Source: Trinickia fusca
Lineage (GTDB): Bacteria; Pseudomonadota; Gammaproteobacteria; Burkholderiales; Burkholderiaceae
Reading direction: 5' to 3'
NCBI RefSeq assembly: GCF_003628145.1
Contig: NZ_RBZV01000017.1
Location: forward strand, 1 to 64,000
Length of the DNA: 64,000 nucleotides
Shown here in pieces: positions 58,331 to 64,000 of the stretch (the first letter of the stretch is position 1; each line of letters begins with the position of its first letter). The notes under the pieces were generated by a model, which saw only the letters and a list, made by a program, of their open reading frames with translations, made no database searches and was not told the origin of the DNA. The position numbers and the translations under genes are program-made.

Positions 58331-59575
58331 TCAAGCTTCTCGGCCGGCAAGCGCCGTGCCATTGGCCGCAGACGTCTTGATCGTTCTGACGGTCTCGAGG
58401 AATCGTTGCTCGATGTCGCTCACTTCGAGCGGATCGATCTTGATGTCGCGCCGCATCACCCACGACACCTCTTTCCTCCTTGCATCCGCCAAGACGGAAA
58501 TCAGCCGTTCCGAAATCGACTGATCCGCCATCGTCGCGAGCAGCTTGGCGAGATCGTATGTATCGGTGGCGGCCACGGCCTCGAAGAGCGTCCTTTGATC
58601 GACGAATTCGAGATCCTCGAGCGAATTCACATCGCCAGTCCCACGCGCGTTTCGCTTCGAGAAGTAGCTGACCCCTTTCTGCTCGACATAATTGAGGACT
58701 CTCGTCTTGCGGAACGCGAACAGGTCCTCGGCGATTTCGCCATGCGACAGCTTGCTCAAGATCAGCTTCTTCTCCACCCCGATCAGCGTTTCCAGGTCGG
58801 TCAGCTCGATGAGCTCGAGTTCGCTGTTGATGGCGATATCCAGATCGCGGTCACCCACTTGCTCGGCGCGATCGGTGATCCGCGCCGGGTCGAACGTCAC
58901 CATCTGTCGGCCTATCGCATCGTCCTGCCCGGAATAGCGCGAGTTCTCGGGAAGACTTCCGGCCCGGCCGTTCTCCATCGTGATGAGATTGAGCTTCTCC
59001 ATCCGCTTGAGCATCGCCATCACGTGCGGACGGGAGTGGCCTGCAATCGCACGGCACTTCTTGATGACGTCAGGCAATGGCACGGAAACGTCGTCGCTCT
59101 GCGCACGCCGCATCCGTCGGTCCATCGACTCCACATTGTCGGCAGCCGCCATCAGCGCGAGGACATGCGCATACGACAGCACGCCTGGCAGGAAATCGGC
59201 GTGCGTGTACGTCGCGAGGAGATCGTCTTTCTTTCTGGACCGGCGAATCATCGTTCGCACCATATGGCGAACGAGCGGCGACGATCGCTCGAGCTCTTGC
59301 TCCACCGTGCTGGCTTGGACCACCGTCAATTGACAAAACGTCAGCGCCTTCGCGGTATGCGCACGCGGTTCGGCAGGCAGCAGTGCCGCTTCGCCGAAGA
59401 ATTCGCCTTTGCCGAGGGTGGCCAAGACGACTCGCTTGTCGTCGCATTGCGTGGAGAGTTCGACTTTGCCGTCCGCAATCACGTAAATGACTGCGTCGCC
59501 CGCGTAACCCGCGGAATAGATGACTTCGCCCGGAGCCGCTGTGCGCGTCCAGGACGACGATCGTTGCTGATTCAA
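58331..59575 (-). CDS. Cyclic-nucleotide-binding / CRP-like winged-helix / FliG-C-like fusion protein
   Basis: A 414-residue cytoplasmic protein, first in the operon. Residues about 8-100 are a cyclic-nucleotide-binding domain; the phosphate-binding cassette reads GEFFGEAALL with Arg71. Residues about 165-205 resemble the CRP winged helix (AGHSRPHVMAMLKRMEKLNL). Residues about 317-400 resemble FliG-C: LEDLEFVDQRTLFEAV, DTYDLAKLLATM, ISERLISVLADARRKEVSWV and DPLEVSDIEQRFLETVRTI. In true FliG the torque helix reads DDR; here it is DQR, and a later conserved Arg is Ala, so charge interactions with MotA may differ. The intervening about 110 residues are helical and may match the FliG middle domain. 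The stop abuts the MotA-like GTG. Confidence 0.75.
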   Translation of the reverse strand: MNQQRSSSWTRTAAPGEVIYSAGYAGDAVIYVIADGKVELSTQCDDKRVVLATLGKGEFFGEAALLPAEPRAHTAKALTFCQLTVVQASTVEQELERSSPLVRHMVRTMIRRSRKKDDLLATYTHADFLPGVLSYAHVLALMAAADNVESMDRRMRRAQSDDVSVPLPDVIKKCRAIAGHSRPHVMAMLKRMEKLNLITMENGRAGSLPENSRYSGQDDAIGRQMVTFDPARITDRAEQVGDRDLDIAINSELELIELTDLETLIGVEKKLILSKLSHGEIAEDLFAFRKTRVLNYVEQKGVSYFSKRNARGTGDVNSLEDLEFVDQRTLFEAVAATDTYDLAKLLATMADQSISERLISVLADARRKEVSWVMRRDIKIDPLEVSDIEQRFLETVRTIKTSAANGTALAGREA

Positions 59576-59752
59576 GATGCACTCCCCGTAACTGGTTCCT
59601 GCACGCCCGGTCCTCGTTGGTGCTTCGAGGCGGACGCGTCGTGCCGATGTCGCGGCTTATGCAAACGATAACGACATCATTAGGAGCATCTTTAGACTCG
59701 TCGACATACGTCTGACGAATGTGGGGGCCAAGGCTAAACGGAACACACTCGA
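59576..59752 (-). promoter_or_regulatory. Upstream region of the motA/motB/CRP-FliG operon
   Basis: This 177-base gap between the DUF924 stop and the fusion gene must hold the operon promoter. An imperfect inverted repeat with TCGTC/GACGA ends lies at 59699-59719. I see no TGTGA-N6-TCACA site, so classical CRP control is not supported. The right-hand edge (from about 59738) begins the DUF924-derived repeat. Confidence 0.35.
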
Positions 59753-59969
59753 TTAAAACGACGAATTGGGTTCGAGCAGAAACGCACGCTCTTCATCGGT
59801 CGATGTCCGCCCTAGCACGACATTGCGATGTGGGAAGCGACCAAAGCGTTCGACGATCTCCCAGTGCCTGATTGCATACTCGAGATTGCCGCGCTCGCCC
59901 GTTTCCTCGGCGAGTGCGTCGAATAGGCGCACCGATTCGCGCTGAGCCTCCAGCGACTCGGCGTGCTCG
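59750..59969. repeat. Intact partner of the DUF924 3'-end direct repeat
   Basis: This is the functional copy of the segment repeated at 56543-56760, in the same orientation and 3207 bases away. Together the two copies bracket the motB/motA/CRP-FliG operon. Weak similarity (13 of 17 bases) continues a little beyond the stop codon on the left, so the duplicated unit included some sequence downstream of the gene. Confidence 0.9.
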
Positions 59970-60451
59970 AATGGCAGGTACGCGAACACACGGTGATGCG
60001 AGGTCGGCAGCAAGCGGTCTGCTTGCGTCCGAACGAGTTGCTGCGCAGCCGCCAGCGCGCGCGCATCGCCGGCAAACGCCTGTGCATGGCCACGATGAAG
60101 ATTGCGCGAGAACTGGTCGAGCACCAGGATCAACGCCAGCGCACCGAGCGGCGTGCGCTGCCAGTCGTCGAGCTCGCCGCTGCAGGCGCTGGCGAGCGTC
60201 GGCGCAAAGCGCGCCGTCAATTCCGCATCGAACGCATCGTCGCGCGCGAACCAGCGTGAATCGGCGCGACCAAAACGCGGCGAATCCGGCGCACCAAACC
60301 AGAAGTCGAGCACCTCGCGCGCGGCGCTTGGCAGCGCCAGGTAGTCAGCGCTCGGGTGCCCTGCCCCGTTCGCTTCGAATGCGCGAGGGTCCCCCCCAGC
60401 CTGCTCCGTCGCCCTGAAGCCCCCTTCTTCGATGTCGTGCGGATGCGTCAT
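59753..60451 (-). CDS. DUF924 family protein
   Basis: A 232-residue helical protein. The family core is intact: EVLDFWFGAPDSPRFGRADS, RWFARDDAFDAELTARF, LALILVLDQFSRNLHRGHAQ, YLPFEHAESLEAQRESVRLF. DUF924 is predicted to have a TPR-like fold; its function is unknown. The ATG at 60451 has GGAGATTGC upstream and overlaps the alaX stop (ATGA), so it is coupled to the tRNA-editing gene. The first about 45 residues are variable. Its 3' end has been partially duplicated at 56543-56760. Confidence 0.88.
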   Translation of the reverse strand: MTHPHDIEEGGFRATEQAGGDPRAFEANGAGHPSADYLALPSAAREVLDFWFGAPDSPRFGRADSRWFARDDAFDAELTARFAPTLASACSGELDDWQRTPLGALALILVLDQFSRNLHRGHAQAFAGDARALAAAQQLVRTQADRLLPTSHHRVFAYLPFEHAESLEAQRESVRLFDALAEETGERGNLEYAIRHWEIVERFGRFPHRNVVLGRTSTDEERAFLLEPNSSF

Positions 60452-61179
60452 GCAATCTCCAATACGAGGCGCCGCGTGCGAGCGCTTTTCTTTTCCAATT
60501 TGGCCACGCGCAGCACGCCGATCTCGGCCGTATTGGCCACATGCGTGCCGCCGCACGGCTGCAAGTCGACGCTCTCGATGCGCAGCAGACGCACGCGCCC
60601 GAGCCCCATCGGCGGCTTCACGCTCATCGTGCGCACGAGTTCGGGACGCGCGGTCATCTCTTCGTCGGTGATCCATTCGGTCGATACGCGGTGCTCCCCT
60701 TTGACGAGCTCGGCAAGCCGTGCCTCGACCTGCTCGCGCTCGATCGGTTCAGCCGTCGCGAAGTCCATGCGCGCGTAGTCGGCTGTGATGCTGCATCCGT
60801 CGACGGCGTAAGGCAGCACCGCGCACATCAGATGCGCGGCCGTATGCAGGCGCATGTGCCGGTAGCGGCGCGCCCAGTCGATCTCGGCCACGACCGCCTC
60901 GCCCACGCGCAACCGGCTCAGCAGCAACGCCTGGCCCGGCGCCGGCACGTGCACGACATCGTCGACCGTGGCGCCGTCGAACTTGGCCTTGCGCGCATCG
61001 GCAATCTCGATGCGCGTACCGTCGGCAAGCTCAAGCACGCCCGTGTCGCCGGCCTGCCCGCCGCCGAGCGGATAGAAGACCGTCCGATCGAGCACGATGC
61101 CGTGCTCATCGAGGTGGGTGATCGATGCCTCGCAGCGCGTGAGGTAAGCATCGTTGCGAAACAGTGCTTGCGTCGTCAT
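60448..61179 (-). CDS. AlaX-type alanyl-tRNA editing protein
   Basis: A 243-residue stand-alone homologue of the AlaRS editing domain that hydrolyses Ser- or Gly-tRNA(Ala). Zinc-binding motifs are complete: HTAAH (LHTAAHLMCAVLP) and CGGTHV (LQPCGGTHVANTAEIG). The N-terminal beta-barrel starts MTTQALFRNDAYLTRCEASI and has FYPLGGGQAGDTG, as in AlaX-M. The start at 61179 (AAGGTCCTGCC upstream) fits the family better than the open frame to 61359. It is translationally coupled to DUF924. Confidence 0.9.
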   Translation of the reverse strand: MTTQALFRNDAYLTRCEASITHLDEHGIVLDRTVFYPLGGGQAGDTGVLELADGTRIEIADARKAKFDGATVDDVVHVPAPGQALLLSRLRVGEAVVAEIDWARRYRHMRLHTAAHLMCAVLPYAVDGCSITADYARMDFATAEPIEREQVEARLAELVKGEHRVSTEWITDEEMTARPELVRTMSVKPPMGLGRVRLLRIESVDLQPCGGTHVANTAEIGVLRVAKLEKKSARTRRLVLEIA

Positions 61180-61559
61180 GGCAGGACCTTTCTGGACAAG
61201 GGATCGAAACCGTTCGGCGCGTGTCTGTTTTGACTTCATCAAGCGCGCCGGCACCGCATGCGCATTATCGCGACGAACGATCGGCACAGAACAGGCTGCC
61301 CCGTGCCGCGCACGCACAGCACCGTACCGGTCGATCAACCGGGCCGGTTGCGCATCCAATGTTTCCGAATACTACTGACTGTTCGCGGCAGGTAAGTGCC
61401 GGCTCGGCAATTCGTCCTGCCACTCATCGAATAAGCGGCCTTGACGGCATCATATCGTTTCGACGAACGGGAACTCGTACCGGCTCGCGAAGACGGCGCA
61501 TCGCCGGATGCGTGCCGTCCGGCCGCCGCGAAACGCAGACTTGCTTCGAAAGTGCGGGA
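61180..61559. other. Intergenic region holding an insertion edge and a hairpin
   Basis: About 380 bases without a recognisable gene. 61331-61358 is a copy of the globin gene's 3' end, marking the left edge of the second insertion. A bulged hairpin at 61492-61519 (GACGGC-GCATC with GATGC-GT-GCCGTC) lies 41 bases after the stop of the unknown gene at 61560 and may terminate its transcript. Confidence 0.55.
61331..61358. repeat. 28-bp direct repeat of the globin gene 3' end (left copy)
   Basis: 26 of 28 bases match 62601-62628, which carries the last codons and TGA of the globin gene. The two copies are 1270 bases apart in the same orientation and frame the unknown gene at 61560-62414 and the IS3 remnant. 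The pattern resembles an att-type or target-site-type duplication. Confidence 0.8.
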
Positions 61560-62414
61560 TCAAAGCCGCTCGAGAACTTCGAGACCGAGCAGCACAATGA
61601 TAAGTACGCCAATCCATCTCACCGTCAATCTCAGGTTGGCGAGCTTCGCGCCGAGTGAAATCACGGCATCGGCGACAGGGTTCATCGCCCCTTCAGCATC
61701 CTCGTCACCGTTGGCCACGGCGCCACGCAACTCGGTCGTTGCGAAATCGATACGAAGGTGGGTGACATAGCCGGTTGCGATATGCGGCCATTCACCCGTG
61801 CTGTCGCTCTCGCTCCTGTCAGGCCTGAGAAACAGGCGAGCCCGACGTGCAGGGTTGTCCGGCGCGTTTTCGGCCGTGTAGAGATGCCGCAGGACGAGGC
61901 CCAACTCGACCCCACCGAGCTGGCCATCCGCGCTCGCCCTGGACAGCGCCTGCAGGCAGGCTTGGGGAATGTGGCAGGCAAGCCACCACTGATCGGGCTC
62001 TCCCGTCTCGTCGTCGGCGCCGTTGAATCCCAAGCGAGCCGTGCCGAGCGTCACATCGGAATACGAAATGCCGAGTTCGTCCTCCAACTGGCGCAGGCCT
62101 ACCCGGTCGCCTGTGCTCACGTCGCGCGCCCCAAAAGACACGTCAACCGTACGCGTCGTGTGCGCATCGTCGCCGATGATCGCCAACTCCCGGCCGTCGA
62201 GATACGCCAGCCCGTGCAGCGACGTGGAAAGTGTCGGCTGTTTGTCTTCGTCCAAGGGCTCGGCAAGCTGCTTCACCACCTGGAGGCGCCCCAACTTCAG
62301 CCACATGGACCGGGCAGGGTAATAAGCCTTTTTTTCGATCTCGGACCCGACATATTCGAGGGAGTGATCCTGCCGCTCGATGAATTCGTCCGCGACCTTC
62401 TTGTCCGCTAGCAT
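61560..62414 (-). CDS. Unknown protein with single C-terminal membrane anchor
   Basis: A 284-residue protein that I do not recognise. The N-terminal about 255 residues are soluble and mixed alpha/beta (YLDGRELAIIGDDAHTTRTV, QWWLACHIPQACLQ, GVELGLVLRHLYTAENAP). The end is a single hydrophobic helix WIGVLIIVLLGLEV before the stop, giving tail-anchored topology with the bulk in the cytoplasm. The start at 62414 (MLADKKVADEF) is assumed; there is no good Shine-Dalgarno. A sampled 60-base line here (62281) is 55% G+C, lower than neighbours. It lies inside a segment framed by direct repeats, consistent with horizontal gain. Confidence 0.6.
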   Translation of the reverse strand: MLADKKVADEFIERQDHSLEYVGSEIEKKAYYPARSMWLKLGRLQVVKQLAEPLDEDKQPTLSTSLHGLAYLDGRELAIIGDDAHTTRTVDVSFGARDVSTGDRVGLRQLEDELGISYSDVTLGTARLGFNGADDETGEPDQWWLACHIPQACLQALSRASADGQLGGVELGLVLRHLYTAENAPDNPARRARLFLRPDRSESDSTGEWPHIATGYVTHLRIDFATTELRGAVANGDEDAEGAMNPVADAVISLGAKLANLRLTVRWIGVLIIVLLGLEVLERL

Positions 62415-62491
62415 GGCGCGCCCCCCGCTCGCAATGCGATCTGCCGATGAGCGCAACTGTAATCGCGGCGACGCCCGACTTTGTATGATGA

Positions 62492-62606
62492 AGGGCACAC
62501 AAAGACACAAGAATTACGCAGTGGGCGGCGATCGAATCCATCGTGCCCAAGATCGGCTGCACGAGCCAGACGCTGCTGGGGTCGGTCAAGCGAGATGAAG
62601 TCGATC
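62492..62606 (+). pseudogene. Remnant of IS3-family transposase OrfA
   Basis: In one plus-strand frame the sequence reads TRITQWAAIESIVPKIGC followed by TSQTLLGSVKRDEVD. This matches the conserved helix-turn-helix region of IS3-family OrfA proteins (usually SQWAAI.SIA.KIGC..QTL..WV). No OrfB, inverted repeats or start codon remain; a stop codon lies directly upstream. The remnant runs into the globin 3' end and marks the right edge of the second insertion. Confidence 0.72.
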
Positions 62607-63018
62607 AACCAGGTCGGTTGCGCATCCAGTCGGCCGTGTCGTAGAACGACATCATCAAACGCTCGCGCAGCGGCTCGCCCAATCCCATGTCGTCCATCGC
62701 CCAGGCTATGCACCGCAGCCACTGGTCGCGCTCAGACGATGCGATTGCAAACGGCAGGTGCCGCGCACGCAGTCGTGGATGGCCGAAGCGCTCGATGTAG
62801 TGATCGGGGCCGCCGAGCCAGCCGCACAAGAACCAGAACAGCTTGTCGCGCGAGCCGTCGAGCGAGGGCGGGTGCATCGCGCGGATACCCGCGAACTCGG
62901 GCTCGAGATCCATCAAATCGTAGAAACGGTCGACGAGTTCGCGCACGCGCGCCTCACCGCCCACGAGTTCGAATGCCGTCGGCTGGGACGGCACTTCGTC
63001 GTCGGTCTTATCGGTCAT
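62605..63018 (-). CDS. Group II truncated haemoglobin
   Basis: A 137-residue 2-on-2 globin. Typical group II features: FELVGGEARVRELVDRFYDL, HPPSLDGSRDKLFWFLCGWL, and the proximal His in ERFGHPRLRARHLPFAIAS. Such proteins bind oxygen and nitric oxide and take part in redox or nitrosative-stress handling. Its last codons lie in the right copy of the 28-bp direct repeat; the gene is intact. The ABC permease gene ends 78 bases upstream on the same strand. Confidence 0.92.
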   Translation of the reverse strand: MTDKTDDEVPSQPTAFELVGGEARVRELVDRFYDLMDLEPEFAGIRAMHPPSLDGSRDKLFWFLCGWLGGPDHYIERFGHPRLRARHLPFAIASSERDQWLRCIAWAMDDMGLGEPLRERLMMSFYDTADWMRNRPG

Positions 63019-63096
63019 ACGTAATACGTCAAGCCAAGAAAAAAGAAACGGAATGGAACGGAAAGCCTGCGCGCGTGAAGTGGTCGCGGCCGTGCC

Positions 63097-64000
63097 TCAC
63101 GCGTCGCGCAACGACTGCGCTGCCGGACGCCGCAGCACGCGTGCGAGGCTCAGCCAGCCGCCTACACCCGCGCATACGACGCCGGCCGCCACGCCGACCG
63201 GCAGTAGCCACGGGTCGAAGTCGAGGTAGAAGTCGAACACGCGCGTGGCGAGCACCGAGCCCAGCGCTTGCGCGCCAGCTGCCGCCATGAGTCCGGCAAG
63301 CGCCCCGACGGCGGCGAACTCGGACAGCTGCACCGCACGCACCTGCCGATGCGATGCGCCAAGCGCACGCAGCAAGGCCGATTCTCGCACGCGCTCGTCA
63401 CGCGTGCCGGCGAGCGCCGCATACAGCACGAGCACGCCAGCGGCCAACGTGAACGCAAACAGGAACTGCACGGCGCCGATCACCTGATCGAGCACATGCT
63501 GCACCTGCGCCAGGATCGGCCCTGTGTCGATCGCCGTCAGGTTCGGATGCTCGGCGATCAGCGCGTCAAGCACCGCGCGCCGCTGCGGCGGCAGATAGAA
63601 ACTCGTGATGAAGGTGGCCGGGAAACCTTGCAGCGAGGCCGGCGGCATCAACACGAAGAAGTTGACCTTGAACGAGCCCCAATCGAGCTTGCGCACGCTC
63701 GTGACCGGGGCCTCGACCGGCAAGCCCGTCACATCGAAGCGCAGCACGTCCCCCACTTTCACGCCGATCAGTTTCGCGAGTCCCGCTTCGATCGAGATCT
63801 CGGGCTTCGTCGCCGCGCCGAACCAGCGGCCGTCGGTAATGCGATTGTCGTCGGGCAGGCTCGCGCGGTACGAGAGGTTGAACTCGCGATCGACGAGGCG
63901 GCGCGCGTCGTCGTTCTTGTACGCGCCTGGGTCGACCGGCTTGCCGTCGATGGCGAGCAGTCTGCCGCGCACGAACGGTTCGAGTACGACGCCGGGCACG
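63097..64000 (-). CDS. ABC transporter permease, FtsX/YbbP type (partial)
   Basis: The C-terminal about 300 residues of a large MacB/FtsX-like permease; the rest lies beyond the window edge. Visible are a periplasmic domain (YRASLPDDNRITDGRWFG, then VGDVLRFDVTGLPVEAP) and the final three membrane helices (VQFLFAFTLAAGVLVLYAAL, FAAVGALAGLMAAAGAQALG, LLPVGVAAGVVCAGVGGWLS) around the cytosolic coupling region RVRESALLRALGASHRQVRA. It matches YbbP-type permeases that work with the YbbA ATPase on lipophilic or envelope substrates. The gene ends with SLRDA. Confidence 0.85.
   Translation of the reverse strand, partial: VPGVVLEPFVRGRLLAIDGKPVDPGAYKNDDARRLVDREFNLSYRASLPDDNRITDGRWFGAATKPEISIEAGLAKLIGVKVGDVLRFDVTGLPVEAPVTSVRKLDWGSFKVNFFVLMPPASLQGFPATFITSFYLPPQRRAVLDALIAEHPNLTAIDTGPILAQVQHVLDQVIGAVQFLFAFTLAAGVLVLYAALAGTRDERVRESALLRALGASHRQVRAVQLSEFAAVGALAGLMAAAGAQALGSVLATRVFDFYLDFDPWLLPVGVAAGVVCAGVGGWLSLARVLRRPAAQSLRDA

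Noticed and set aside
56794-59575. Zorya-type defence system, suggested by the MotA/MotB-like pair
   Set aside because: ZorA has a long cytosolic tail after the MotA-like part; this MotA-like protein is only 254 residues. No ZorC, ZorD or ZorE gene is present. The third gene is a cyclic-nucleotide/FliG-like fusion instead.
59699-59719. CRP-type operator upstream of the cyclic-nucleotide-binding gene
   Set aside because: Only weak TCGTC/GACGA symmetry; no TGTGA-N6-TCACA-like site.

Overview
The window is a G+C-rich (mostly about 63-70%) chromosomal stretch from a member of the Burkholderiaceae (Burkholderia / Paraburkholderia / Trinickia type). The assignment rests on gene order and on protein families typical of that group: rpsO-pnp-quinone oxidoreductase-tpiA-secG-tRNA-Leu-nuoA...N-DUF2818-NUDIX-DUF1178-MaoC, ilvBHC-psd-pssA-leuA, and DUF2863, DUF3619 and BspC-like proteins. 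All calls were made by reading the sequence; no database search was run.

Layout. 1-410 holds no convincing gene. 411-6863: DUF2863 protein, LuxR-type regulator, CbiM-like membrane protein, BspC-like secreted protein, M14 carboxypeptidase, YaaA, an orphan PIN-domain protein. 6931-14698: YbdL-type aminotransferase, a GST, then an acyl-CoA cluster (enoyl-CoA hydratase family, histidine phosphatase, APH-fold kinase, acyl-CoA dehydrogenase), a second GST and a c-type cytochrome. 14753-34537, all minus strand: MaoC, DUF1178, NUDIX, DUF2818, the complete 14-gene complex I operon (nuoN back to nuoA), tRNA-Leu(GAG), secG, tpiA and a quinone oxidoreductase. 34603-37497: pnp and rpsO with a leader unusually rich in hairpins. 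37603-46689: an orphan periplasmic binding protein, a lipoprotein, then leuA, pssA, psd, ilvC, ilvH and ilvB on the minus strand. 47051-49381: ECF sigma factor, DUF3619, DUF3106, RDD membrane protein. 49515-54362: LpxH-like phosphatase, GT4 glycosyltransferase, DgkA, TetR regulator, LOG-family protein, SDR. 54598-64000: ArnT-like glycosyltransferase, then an accessory zone with two insertions, DUF924, an AlaX editing protein, a truncated haemoglobin and a partial ABC permease.

The most striking element is a three-gene minus-strand operon at 56794-59575. It encodes a MotA-like and a MotB-like stator pair plus a 414-residue protein joining a cyclic-nucleotide-binding domain and a CRP-like winged helix to a C-terminal segment resembling FliG-C, the rotor domain that stators push against. 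No flagellar genes are nearby. The operon lies between the intact DUF924 gene (59753-60451) and an 87%-identical, frameshifted copy of that gene's 3' end (56543-56760), and it has lower G+C than its neighbours, so it appears to have been inserted. I read it as a possible nucleotide-controlled ion-motive motor module or motor regulator outside the flagellar regulon. About 2 kb away, a second insertion (roughly 61359-62600: an unknown C-tail-anchored protein plus an IS3-family remnant) is flanked by 28-bp direct repeats of the globin gene's 3' end. The region therefore looks like an integration hot spot.

The remaining genes are mainly core functions: respiration, mRNA decay and translation, branched-chain amino-acid and phospholipid synthesis, and envelope lipid remodelling.
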